Shown: positions 1-9,200, counted from the first letter of the stretch. The stretch is 32,500 bases of DNA from Theodoxus fluviatilis (GCA_034096865.1 JAWQFJ010008698.1:1-32500); one strand, 5' to 3'. Numbers and translations are program-made. Notes: generated from the letters alone by a model not told the origin.

Positions 1-149
1 CTTTCCCTCCTCCCACATTAGAGGCAAATAGGATTTAAAAAAATTAATGTTGGGGTAATTCCGTTGCAGAATTTTCAGGTAAGCATGGAGTACCTAACGA
101 AGACAAGAAAATCACTGGTTAAAAATGAGAATGACAGAATCTTTTTTTT

Positions 150-346
150 TCAACACAAGAAGATTCTATCAAATGTAGGGATTAAGCCATCAGTCATATT
201 ATAGATATAAGATCTTGCCTGGTCAGTAATCCAACTTCCTTCTGCCAAGCTGCCCACATCTGTCTCATCCAGGGGGACCCCAAGTACAGTGAGAGGAGGC
301 TTTGGAAATGAAGATGACTCTCCACCCTCAACATGCTGATCCACAT
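150..346 (-). CDS. Probable last exon of the integrase-like gene (acidic tail)
   Basis: The acceptor is tttctttgaacag just upstream of base 346. The exon enters in phase 1, which fits the phase 1 end of exon 2539-2583. The frame reads about 65 residues, including VEGGESSSFPKPPLTVLG, then PLDETDVGSLAEGSWITDQ, and ends at a TGA at 150-152. The first two thirds are acidic and Ser/Pro-rich like the two exons before it, so I read it as a disordered C-terminal tail. There is a good GC-type donor (CAG|GCAAGA, with the exon ending at 219), so the exon might instead end there and continue outside the window. No poly(A) signal on the minus strand is visible between base 1 and 149. I do not recognise a domain in this exon. 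Confidence 0.5.
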
Positions 347-623
347 CTGTTCAAAGAAAATGGACAGTTACACTTAACTTAGATAAAATACATGCACAGC
401 ATACACCTCTAGGAATTAATGCAATATATGAGAAATAACTATGCTTTGTTTTTACTAAATACATTTGAATGAACTGTTGCTATTAAGGTCATCCAAAAGA
501 CCATAATCACATGTAAATTAGTCATTTCTAAGATGCATAGTAAAGAGTTATAGCCAATTTGCACACATTTAACCATGTTTGGGCATGAGTGTATGAAGTG
601 AGGGTGTCTATGTATATATATTT

Positions 624-665
624 TGTGTGTGTGTTGTGTGTGTATGTTGTGTGTGTGTGTGTGTG
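624..665 (+). repeat. Interrupted (GT)n microsatellite
   Basis: GT runs are broken by two extra T bases and one TA step. Confidence 0.9.
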
Positions 666-2295
666 ATCAAAACAAAATGTTCTTGCCATCCAGGCAGACC
701 CTCCATAATCTTAATAGCATATATCCTGTGACTCATACCATGGATGACTACAAATGTGTATCACTTTTTGTGGGTAAAACAATGAAGTATTTCATATGAC
801 GGACTCTATTCCCATTAACCTCCTAATGTTCATATGAGTTCACTTAGAGAGTATTTGCTAAGCTCTAAGAAAAAGTCACATCAAAAGTGAGGAGGGTAAA
901 GGAATTGTGTGCAATACAAGGCATGGGAGGGTAAGCAGGAGGAAGAAAATGTAGGCAAACAAAGCATACACAACCTTAATTTCAAAAAGTGAGGGGGAAA
1001 ATAAACTGGCTGTCTCCCATCTGTACCGGACAGCCAATAGGGGGGAAAAGCAGATAATTATGTTCTATGGGGTTTTGGATCTTGTAAAATTTTACTCTTC
1101 AACTGCACAAGCAATTATTAGTGTATATTGATGTTGACTGCATAATTGTTCAGACAATTTCCAAAAATAGCAAATAATGTTGACAAAAATGTCCAATAGA
1201 CATATTGGCTTAAGTTTCCTCATTTACCAACAATAAGCAATACAAGAAATAAAGAAACACAGAAACACACACAAAGAAAAATGTGATATTTACATTTTCT
1301 AATGCATATCCATAACTGTTGAGTTCAGAGGTTCTTTGAAATAAAACTATTTTTTCATTAAAAGCATAGAATGAAGAAGCTAGTGCAAATTTGCACCAAT
1401 GACAATGCATAGGAAGCTGAAGCATTATAAATACTCATGTGCCCATGCACCCACCCACCAACGCAAACAATCACACACACATGCACTGATGTCTTGCTGT
1501 CCATTCTACATAGTTACTCCAAAGGGAAGGAACCTGAACTTATGCAATGGAGAAACTACCATTCCTACACTACAGCCTAGAATATTAAAAGAAAGGGACA
1601 TGCTGAGTAGTCAGGGTCACAACAGTCACAGCAATATCCCAAGCCACGCACAGATATTAAAAGTCTTGTGTTTGCTGAATTTTAAGCAGATGCCTTGGCA
1701 GATGCATATAAAAGGTAGAGGAAGCAGCAACCAAGGGCAGGAATTGAGGCATTGCAAGCAACCAAGATTATACAAACCAACAGTATGAATGTTCCTGAAA
1801 CAAAATCAGATGCAGAAGCTGCTGAAATATGAGCATTCAAGTCCTACCTTGTCAGATTGATCACTCATCCTGCTTTTTTAGATAGGAACCAGGAAACTGA
1901 TCTGCAATTTAACCCATCATGTCTGCATATTAAAAAAAATATTACTCTACCTCCTTCCCAGAAAAGATTTGTGTCCATATCTTCTGATATGGCTTCAGGC
2001 ACATGTTTGTGAAAATTACATTGAACTGGTTGTGATAATTTTCTCATACACCAATATAATCTCTTTATGAGGCTGCTTTCCTTTTTTTATTAGTCCTGCA
2101 TGAATCACATACCTATGATCATGTAAAGATTTTGCACAATGACATTTATCACATGAAGGTATTTTTAATGATGTAAGAATCATATACAGCCTGTCCTGCA
2201 CTGACACCTCCCTCGTCAGCTGCAATGCTGTGGTTTTTTTGCTCTCGGGGCCTGCTCTTGTAGCACTCACCCAGCCTGCCCAAACCCAAGCAGCA

Positions 2296-2463
2296 CTAGT
2301 GTGCCACCGGGAGGCATCTTGAACATCTAACTGCAGAAGACGTCAAGCCCATCAGGAGGGCTTCCATGTGTTTCCTGGAAATCCAAAGGGAGGCAGCTTC
2401 CACAGCACCTTGCAGCTTCTTTATCACCACCTCTGCTTGTCTGGCTTGCACACCCAGGCTTCA
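2296..2463 (-). pseudogene. Possible non-LTR reverse transcriptase fragment
   Basis: A stop-bounded open stretch of about 54 residues includes VVIKKLQGAVEAASLWISRK and then MEALLMG. The pattern 'Leu-Gln ... Ala-Ala/Ser-x-x-Ile-Ser-x-Lys ... Glu-x-Leu' resembles the palm-region motif of RTE-like LINE reverse transcriptases, where ISxKKTE is common. The match is short and could be chance. It lies inside the putative last intron of the integrase-like gene, on the same strand. No other part of a LINE is seen around it. Confidence 0.2.
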
Positions 2464-2538
2464 AAGAAACCTATTTGTCTTATAATCAGTCATCATTTTA
2501 TAAATATTTATGTCTGGAATGAGTAAATACAAATTTAC

Positions 2539-2583
2539 CTATGACTTCCTCTCTGTCATCTTGTACAGCTGAAGTCATACCAT
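2539..2583 (-). CDS. Small 45-bp phase 1-1 exon of the integrase-like gene
   Basis: The acceptor is ttctttcacag before 2583 and the donor is ATAG|gtaaat after 2539. The 45 bases carry two bases, fourteen codons and one base, so the exon is symmetric in phase 1. It encodes GMTSAVQDDREEVI, an acidic stretch of the tail. Its phases fit exon 2800-2859 before it and exon 150-346 after it. Function is unknown; it is probably a disordered linker. Confidence 0.5.
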
Positions 2584-2799
2584 CTGTGAAAGAAAAAAAA
2601 TCACATGTTTCGCATCAAAAAATTATTCATGAACATTAATGACAAACCATAGGCTAAGGCCCATAAATGTAAGTTTTATATTGTGCTCTTCATATGAATT
2701 GTTGGAATGATTTCCCATTCTAGATTCAGACAGATTTAAATAATTATTTGTTGGTGCTTTTAGGTAAAAGAGCAGCCTATGAAGGAATTTTTCCATTAC

Positions 2800-2859
2800 C
2801 TGTGTTGTCACCAGAGGTCACTGGCCCAGCATCAGTCTCAGTCTCAGTCTGAGGCAAAT
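2800..2859 (-). CDS. Small 60-bp phase 1-1 exon of the integrase-like gene
   Basis: The acceptor is gatatggtag before 2859 and the donor is ACAG|gtaatg after 2800. The frame gives LPQTETETDAGPVTSGDNT, an acidic Thr/Glu-rich segment with a short TE repeat. Both borders are phase 1, matching the next exon. The exon upstream in the gene (3457-3571) ends in phase 0, so one small exon between 2860 and 3456 is missing, or its donor is read differently. This join is the weakest link in the tail. Confidence 0.45.
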
Positions 2860-3305
2860 CTACCATATCAAAAGAAAGAAAAGTTACGCTGAAAGCAATT
2901 TGTCACATATTCCAACATGTAATGGAAAATCAAATTGTAATCAGTCTAAGTGACTGAACATTAAATTTTACTAATAAAAAAGACACTATAAACACAATCC
3001 ATGGGGACAGTGTTAATGTGTCCTGCATTCCTGACCAGCTATAATACTCATCCTTGTGACTTCTTTTCCCTCCCAATTGATCTTCTGCCCAGGAGAAATT
3101 TTATTGTACATGATGTGCACAATAATTACTCTATGATAGGAAAGGTCAATGGAATAAAAAGCTATATCCAGCCTGTGCAGTAAGCTGATGCAATCTTGGG
3201 ATTTTATGAATCGAAAAGAAATGTTTTCTGAGTGCTCCATCTCTGTCATGGTTTCATCATTAAACTTGGTTAATCTATGTGTCCATCTCTGTCTCTCTCT
3301 CACGT

Positions 3306-3343
3306 ACACACAGACACACACACAGACACACACACAGACACAG

Positions 3344-3378
<35 letters not shown>
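3306..3378 (+). repeat. (CA)n microsatellite with CAGA interruptions
   Basis: CA dinucleotides with several GACA interruptions in the first half and a pure run at the end. It lies in the putative intron between exons 3457-3571 and 2800-2859. Confidence 0.95.
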
Positions 3379-3456
3379 AGGTGGTGGTGTGCATTGAGTA
3401 TCTGCTTAACAGTACATAAACTCTTAATACATTTGCATATATGGAATAGCACTTAC

Positions 3457-3571
3457 CAGGAAAGGGCTCACTCTGTATGGCTTCAGCTGCGACTGCGAGA
3501 CTCGTATTGCTGAATAACTTCCATTGCAGTCCTGAATCAGGACACGCTGGCGGTCATCAATGTCCAGAATT
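3457..3571 (-). CDS. Integrase C-terminal module, second half (GPY/F-like, exon)
   Basis: The acceptor is gttttcatag before 3571 and the donor is CCTG|gtaagt after 3457. The 115 bases enter in phase 2 and leave in phase 0. The frame encodes 38 residues from ILDIDDRQRVLIQDCNG to SQSQLKPYRVSPFL. Following WTGPY in the preceding exon, this continues the small beta-barrel at the end of Ty3/gypsy and Ginger integrases, whose last strand typically ends in a 'xxLKPY' motif, seen here. The module is thought to bind DNA non-specifically. No frame break is seen in this exon. Confidence 0.7.
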
Positions 3572-4160
3572 CTATGAAAACATAATGTACTTTAAAAGTG
3601 ACAAAATTATATGCTTTTAAGTTTCTGAAGCAGATGGAGGAAGAGGAATGGTTGCTTATATTGATATTGCTGTTGCTCATGCCTCAGTGCTGTAGCAGCA
3701 AAAACACTTAGAAAACAATAAATAAACATTAGATATTGACTGTCTGCCAAGTGATTTGATGTTCACATACATATATAGTGCTTGTAATACTCATTTATTT
3801 TATCATTTGGAGCCCATGGTAGCATTGCTTTCAGGACCCATATTTCTTAGCTCAGCAAAAGCAATTTTCTTCCTCTTTTCCAGTGGGAATCTTTGATTGG
3901 AGCTTTATCTTTGAGCACCATTGCTGTCATTCAGTTTCTTGTCTCATCTTAGGACTTTACTGCCACACTTCTGTGTGTCATCCTAGTCAGTATCTGAGAT
4001 TCACAGGATGCAGCTTTGTATGCCATCAACCTGAAAACCACTGCCTGGATGAACAACTCCAATCTATAAATGAACCCCCAAAACTTCTAAGTCATTTACA
4101 TATAGGAAAGACAGGACGATTTCCTTCAGCCAAATCTCTTATCTTCAAGGTCATCAGTAC

Positions 4161-4324
4161 CTGTAGGGTCCAGTCCACAATAGTGCCAGGGAGCCTCTCT
4201 TCCTAACATTTTGTCTCAAGACCATCTGACCAGGGCAAAATTGGAAGGATTTTACTCCCGGATTCTTTCGTTGCTGATATGTGGCCTTGTCCCTCTTTCG
4301 TGCCAACTTTTGGTTCAAACGAAC
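4161..4324 (-). CDS. Integrase C-terminal region with GPY motif (exon)
   Basis: The acceptor attttggcag precedes 4324 and the donor CTACAG|gtactg follows 4161. The 164 bases enter in phase 0 and leave in phase 2. The 54 residues begin VRLNQKLARKRDKATYQQRK, a basic helix like the stretch after the catalytic core in retroelement integrases, followed by FCPGQMVLRQNVRKRGSLAL and WTGPY. The 'F-x-x-G-x-x-V-L' plus 'W-x-GPY' spacing is the start of the GPY/F module. The helix continues without a break from exon 4818-4862, which supports that splice. No stop or frameshift is seen here. Confidence 0.75.
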
Positions 4325-4817
4325 CTGCCAAAATAACATTTTTGCAAGATCAACGAATCTGTTTTCAAATTATAGGAAGGTGAGGACAAACAAAGCAAGC
4401 ACAGGGTGTAGAGTGTTACAGGTATCCTGTAACAAAATTCTGCTATATTTTAAAAAGTATGTCTGCCGTGTCTGTCCTGTCTGTCTGTCAGTATGTTCAT
4501 CTGTGAGTTAGAACAAGACTCCAGTACAGAAATAGCTCCAAAAAATCAGAGCACATATTTTGCTTGCAGTAAATACAACATAATCATACAAATTGTAACA
4601 TGATCACATTTAACATTAGATCACTCCGTGATCATATGCACATGAGTTACAGTTTGGATCGAATAAAATCTGCTACTGCCAAGCAATTGTCAATCTGAAT
4701 GATCTCAAACAAGTAGATATTGTGGCTGCTGCCACCTTTCCAGTAAAGGAATCAGTATGAAACAGAAGGGAACCACAAACACATTATTAATGTCTTCCAA
4801 CACAGGTGTATACTTAC

Positions 4818-4862
4818 TTGCTGGTAGACCTTCTGCATCTTTTCCTGGCGTGCATCAACATG
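4818..4862 (-). CDS. Post-core helix exon of the integrase-like gene
   Basis: The donor CAGCAA|gtaagt after 4818 is strong. The best acceptor is tgatag before 4862, because TGA and TAG lie in frame directly upstream. The exon has fifteen codons, HVDARQEKMQKVYQQ, phase 0 at both ends, and joins the helix in the next exon. In related integrases this stretch follows the catalytic core by a few dozen residues. The exon before it in the gene (5071-5182) ends in phase 1, so the two cannot be joined directly in frame. This indicates that one or more core exons are gone or unrecognised. Confidence 0.6.
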
Positions 4863-5070
4863 CTATCACTGACACTTGAAAAAAAAGCATACATGCAAAT
4901 TGTTAGTGGTTGTTTTCATAGTGTAGCATTTGATAAACTGCAATCACCAGTAACCATCATGCATAACATAATTTCACACTTTTTACACATTTTTATACAC
5001 TGCCAATTATCAGAGTAAGAATAGCACGATGACACTCATATTGGTTTGTTTCATGAAATATTTGTCTCAC

Positions 5071-5182
5071 CAATCAAATCCATACAGACAAGCTCCAGTG
5101 GTTTGTTCGTCACAATGGGGTGAAGTTGAGGAGCCTGTGTCTTGATGCGCTCAGACATCTGGCAGGCTACACAGGAGGACAC
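5071..5182 (-). CDS. Integrase zinc-finger Cys pair and first catalytic Asp (exon)
   Basis: The acceptor tttcaatag precedes 5182 and the donor ATTG|gtgaga follows 5071. The 112 bases enter in phase 0 and leave in phase 1. The frame begins VSSCVACQMSERIKTQAP, which carries the C-x2-C half of the H2C2 zinc finger, and ends NKPLELVCMDLIG. The pattern 'P-x-x-x-x-x-x-D-x-I/L-G' is the first strand of the DDE core, so the Asp here is the expected first catalytic residue. The His pair lies in exon 5376-5565. Together the spacing is H-x6-H-x29-C-x2-C, within the known range for this finger. Confidence 0.8.
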
Positions 5183-5375
5183 CTATTGAAATACCATATT
5201 AAATAAACAGTTGTGAACTACAAGTTTCTGCTATCAATCTTTAATCAAACTAGAAAGATACTTCTTTGAGTAAACTATTACAGTTGGCAAAATAATCATG
5301 TGCATGTATGGATGACATAATTATTTCACTCTATATCCATCAGTTATTGAAGTTAGAACGTTAAAAACAACTTAC

Positions 5376-5565
5376 TTTTGCTGTGACATCTGCCTTCATC
5401 CCCTTCCAGAAGTAATTCACAGCAATCTTCTTGTAGGTGTTGGTGATGCCACTGTGACCCCCCCAAGCACTGACGTGGAATTGATGGAGTATATTTCTTG
5501 AACTTTTTGGCCACTTGTCACCACTTCCCTACGACCTTTCACACTCTCCAGAAACAAAGTGTCAC
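5376..5565 (-). pseudogene. Integrase zinc-finger His pair exon with a net frameshift
   Basis: The acceptor atctttacag precedes 5565 and the donor GCAAAA|gtaagt follows 5376. The exon enters in phase 1 and should leave in phase 0, but its 190 bases are two more (or one fewer) than a multiple fits. The first half reads DTLFLESVKGRREVVTSGQK, typical of the strand-rich segment before the finger. The second half, in another frame, reads FHVSAWGGHSGITNTYKKIA and then YFWKGMK, the His-x6-His half of the finger and its Tyr-Phe-Trp signature. The switch lies near 5491-5500, at an ATATA step. A sequencing error is possible but, with the other damage in the locus, decay is more likely. Confidence 0.75.
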
Positions 5566-6028
5566 CTGTAAAGATATGCAAAGGCACATGTATGCGAGAG
5601 GGTTAAAACGAATCCTGTACACATTCATGTTGATATGTTCAATATCTTTGAATTGAATCTCTTTTAAGTACGATTAATCCGCATGTGGATCGAAGATAAT
5701 AGTTAATACAGTACATCAGTCGCGTCTCCACGCTACTGTGATTTGTAAAAGGCGAATTGCCGAATGACTTGGGAAACCGTACATTAAAAAAACACACAAG
5801 TTTGACTTGCTCTTAGTTTTATTAAAACCAGTTCTGGAGATTTAACTCGCCCATTCATTAAGTAATTTAGTTGACCTAGCCAGTGTAAACATCACTCAAC
5901 ACGTGCTTCATGTGATCAAACATCCTATATATAGGGTCTTTGAGTTTGATGTGATGTAGGCTGTAGCCAGTACGTGCCACTTATTATTTTTTTTAAATTT
6001 AGACGTGTACTAATCACTCAATACACAC

Positions 6029-6132
6029 CATCAAGGACGTATTTCTTGGCGAATGTATAGATAGTCTTCCTCTGGGACTTCGTCAACCCAGGGCGATAGG
6101 TTCTTGTAGCAAGATACAGTGAAATCCTCCAT
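6029..6132 (-). pseudogene. First recognisable exon of the integrase-like gene, apparently damaged
   Basis: The frame reads LYLATRTYRPGLTKSQRK and AKKYVLDG and leaves in phase 1 at the donor GATG|gtgtgt after 6029. This fits the phase 1 entry of exon 5376-5565 and the usual N-terminal pattern of Ginger/KRBA2-like proteins: a Tyr-Pro-x-Gly-Leu segment followed by a Lys-rich helix and a 'Phe/Tyr-x-Leu-x-Gly' strand. The nearest plausible start, ATG-GAG-GAT-TTC at 6132, lies in a different frame, so either a small indel lies at about 6110-6130 or the true start is elsewhere. The frame stays open upstream to about 6248 without a convincing Met or acceptor. The 5' border is therefore uncertain. 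Confidence 0.55.
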
Positions 6133-7540
6133 TGCGTTTTCTCAATTTCCAACGAAGCCGGAAAGATATTACAAACAAGAATTATGACACAAACTAATGA
6201 CAGATTGTCTTCATATTTCGTAATATAAATTATCACAGTGTGGTGCAATATTTCCTCTTCGTGGATTTAAAAAGAAAATGTTTTAACCTGTGTTAGAGAG
6301 TACGGAAAATCCCAGTATAGAAAAAGTAGTTGACTAATCACAGACAAGATAAAAAGATTTGGCGGGTGAACACGTGATGTCATACATATGCAAGTAGGTC
6401 AAGCTCTACCTTCCAGGATAAACCACCGTCTGGGATATGACACTAGTCCTGGGAGCGTCGCCTCTGGTCTTCGCAACTGTGCCTAGCCTGCAGTTGTCTC
6501 ACTCCGTACACAATAGCCCTCTGGTGTGTGCTTGTAGACGCTTTGTTGGTGGACCACGTTACATCAGTACTATAGTGTCATGGTCGATATCAGCGAAAAG
6601 GGGAAACTTGTGTTGTTCTGTTTTGGTTAAATTCATGTCTCCCATAACCAAGCGCGGTCGAAAGGTTTGCTACTTCTGTTGCAGTCCGAGTAGGCCTCTC
6701 CCCATCGTGCGGTCTCTGCTTGCGCGTGGCTTGCACAGGGACAAAATCCAGACCTGACTAGACACAGGTGTGCTATGTATCCACTCCATTTCCCCGTCAT
6801 GGTCCGTGCATGATACAAGCTATTATCTAGAGTGTGGGTTGGAAAACACCAAATGATATGCCAGAATATATTACTTGCAAAGTTTTTTATGTGTGTGCTT
6901 GTCTTCTCACCTAAGTTATTTGTGCTCTCATTTTAGAAATGGATGCAAAAGTGTGAATCAATTAAGTTATTTTCACTCAAGCAGAACACTTACATTCCCA
7001 GTTGAACAAAATATACGAAAAATCCACAAGTTTTCCCATGTTTTCGAGTGCATTTTCAGTGCCCCTTTCCGATACAACTGTGATGGCTTTTTTTAAAAAC
7101 ATGCTTTGGTTTAATGGGATTCCTCCGTTGCATTCCTAACCGAGGTTGTCGCCTACTAAAGTTGTTCAGAATTCCAAAGCGCTGTGCTCATTGTCTTCTC
7201 TTTGTAACAGGCCACAGATCTCGACCCTCAATCCCCATCCCCAAGCAAGTTGTTGTTGTTATTGTTGAATGATGATCTTAAATGCAAATGGGAGAATATA
7301 AACGAAAGGCTGTGGAAACGAGCTTCATCAGAGGCAGTTATCAGTTTGACGACGCCGAAACTAACAGAACAGTCAGTGCTCTTACTACGACAAAATGGTT
7401 TATTACAAAGTTCGTATGTGAAGTCACGGACGTAACCCAATTTCGAGCATGAGATGTCTTCCTTCTTACATGCTATGCATGCCAATTGAAAGTTTCAGCA
7501 TTGTCTGAGTTGATGCTTCTGAGGTAGATAACTCAATTCC

Positions 7541-7544
<4 letters not shown>
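6133..7544. other. No gene recognised
   Basis: Mixed-composition DNA upstream of the integrase-like locus. ORFs at 6437-6757, 6875-7096 and 7250-7435 show no domain, no supporting splice sites and no codon pattern that I trust. Any promoter of the integrase-like gene would lie at the low end of this stretch, but I see no clear core promoter. Confidence 0.5.
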
Positions 7545-7581
<37 letters not shown>

Positions 7582-7660
7582 GGACAAATAGAGAGACAGA
7601 GAGAGACAAAAAGAGAGAAAGAGACAGAGGGAGAGGTAGAGAGGGAAAGGGAGAGTGGGA

Positions 7661-7720
<60 letters not shown>
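7545..7720 (+). repeat. Compound (GA)n microsatellite
   Basis: Pure GA blocks lie at both ends (about 7545-7575 and 7665-7718), with a degenerate GAGA/GACA/GGGA middle. The plus strand is entirely purine-rich over about 175 bp. The Ser/Leu-rich ORFs on the minus strand are reading through this repeat. Confidence 0.95.
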
Positions 7721-7722
<2 letters not shown>

Positions 7723-8090
7723 GTGTGTAAAGTGGGCAGAGGATAAAAAGGGATAAAATAAGTGGTTGAGACAATAACGACCCGAACAATATCCACAGCA
7801 GCATTGTTGAAAAATTGTGTAGAAGAGCGTCTGAATTTGGTATCTCGTGCATGCTGCATTCGTCGCCCTCGTGGCTATGACATTTTTCCAGCTAGGGTGT
7901 TCGCATATATAAAAAATGTTGGTTCGAATGAAATGATTCCCTTCTCTCATTTTGATTGTGACAGGCGCTACTTACTCTCAGCACTTAAACCTCAAGAAAA
8001 TAGAAACTTGCTTGATTTCATTTTTTCCAGCGATGCATTGCAAGGGAGAAAATACGAGTTCAAATGCAATGCAATCTAAATTGGTGATAC

Positions 8091-8103
8091 AAACACACAC
8101 ACA

Positions 8104-8179
<76 letters not shown>
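8091..8179 (+). repeat. (CA)n microsatellite, about 88 bp
   Basis: A nearly pure CA run with a single G interruption near 8104. Confidence 0.97.
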
Positions 8180-8180
<1 letters not shown>

Positions 8181-8816
8181 CAGCTAGCAGGGAAGTGTTG
8201 CAGGGCTTTCGTCAATCAGGGAGCAACTTTTCAAACCGTCTACCTGTCTAGGCCTTAGGAAAACAGTTTTCTTACTTTCCAATTATTTTGAGATTTATAT
8301 ATACATGTATATCATATGCTAAAATGCACATCCACAGCTTTTTGTTACGTTAATTTAGTCTCTCAAATAGCTGTGTTGTTGATTTACATACAGAAGAGTT
8401 CGGGGGGGAAATGCACTCGACTCTGCATCAAAGTGGTCAACATGTTGCAGTTTTTAAGTTGGTGGTTTGTTGTGCGCCTGCTTCCCCCTGTGGGTTCTTG
8501 GTAAGAATTTACAGACCGTGTCTCCCTACGCGATTCGTTAGAGGCGAATAAACAGGGACATCGTGACTTGATTTGCGTTTACTCGATTCTAGTGATGTTC
8601 GTGCTGAAGGGCTTTACATAGCCTACATAGGCTGATGGGCCGTAAAACACCATTTATCCATGTGCGCCTGCTCTGGGGCACCGTGAGTCATAGTTATATT
8701 CTGCACTGTCAGGCTTTACAGCGAAAGGTGTCCGATTCCCACATTCCACATTGGGAAGAAATAGGAGAGACGTGTGGCTATAAAACTGACTTCAGGGACA
8801 TGCCCATTCTAGTTCA

Positions 8817-8851
8817 CTAGAGACTTCGCCTACCGGCGAAAGTGTCTCTAG
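8817..8851. repeat. Imperfect inverted repeat (hairpin)
   Basis: CTAGAGACTTCGCC is followed by a 4-base loop and the complement GGCGAAAGTGTCTCTAG, with three unpaired bases in the right arm. It could be the tip of a small transposon or a cruciform. Confidence 0.7.
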
Positions 8852-9186
8852 CCCAGTTGACATCACGTGATGGAAGGTTTTCGTCTGAAATATGCAAATG
8901 GAGGTCACACGAGAGGCTTGTGGGATAGCCGATCTGCTTCCTGACATACGCCGTTAAAGTAGTTCTATGACTTTTTCGCACATAACTCTTAACATTCTCT
9001 TCTTGAGGCAATAAACAAGCGTTTATTCGATAAAATAAAATGTTTGTTGAAATGGAAACAAGTTTTGACGCTTGAATGATTTCTGTAAAAAGTGAAGAAC
9101 AAAAGAGTATGAGAACGAACTATTTTTGGCGCAATGCTGTAATGCGAAGGGTCCAGTCTATTACGCATTCATTGCGAACTGTGCCA

Positions 9187-9200
9187 GAGTCACGTGACTC
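9187..9200. promoter_or_regulatory. Perfect 14-bp palindrome with CACGTG E-box
   Basis: GAGTCACGTGACTC is fully palindromic. Its core GTCACGTGAC equals the consensus bound by TFEB/MITF-type bHLH-Zip factors (CLEAR/M-box). No gene start is known next to it, so a regulatory role is only a possibility. Confidence 0.3.

Larger units (their letters stand above)
347..2538 (-). other. Putative intron of the integrase-like gene
   Basis: This AT-rich stretch of 2.2 kb lies between two phase-compatible exons. It contains a TG microsatellite near 624-665 and a possible reverse-transcriptase-like fragment at 2296-2463. I see no other exon that I can support. The ORFs at 1210-1425 and 1399-1788 are low-complexity or unremarkable. 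Confidence 0.4.
150..6132 (-). pseudogene. Decayed intron-containing Ginger/KRBA2-like integrase gene (whole locus)
   Basis: Nine exon-like blocks on the minus strand follow the domain order of retroelement-type integrases: N-terminal block (6029-6132), H2C2 zinc finger (5376-5565 plus 5071-5182), first catalytic Asp (end of 5071-5182), post-core helix (4818-4862), GPY/F-like C-terminal module (4161-4324 plus 3457-3571) and an acidic tail (2800-2859, 2539-2583, 150-346). Most borders are good GT/AG sites and most neighbouring phases agree. Such spliced integrase genes are known as Ginger DNA transposons and as domesticated GIN1/KRBA2-type genes. Integrases of this class cut and join DNA ends with a DDE core. 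Here the second Asp and the Glu have no visible exon, exon 5376-5565 carries a net frameshift, and the first block lacks an in-frame Met. I infer a dead copy or truncated relic. A Ty3/gypsy integrase captured by the host is the main alternative. I see no terminal inverted repeats or LTRs. Confidence 0.7.

Noticed and set aside
1844..1870. Possible 22-bp micro-exon on the minus strand (acceptor aaaaaagcag, donor ACAAG|gtagga)
   Set aside because: The acceptor has no pyrimidine tract and a 22-bp insert would break the frame between the two phase 1 tail exons.
7915..7935. GGTTCGAAT word resembling a tRNA B box
   Set aside because: The last conserved C is absent and no A box or cloverleaf is found at a suitable distance.
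7466..7950. Ser/Leu-rich minus-strand ORFs of 108-151 aa
   Set aside because: Products of the GA/CT microsatellite.
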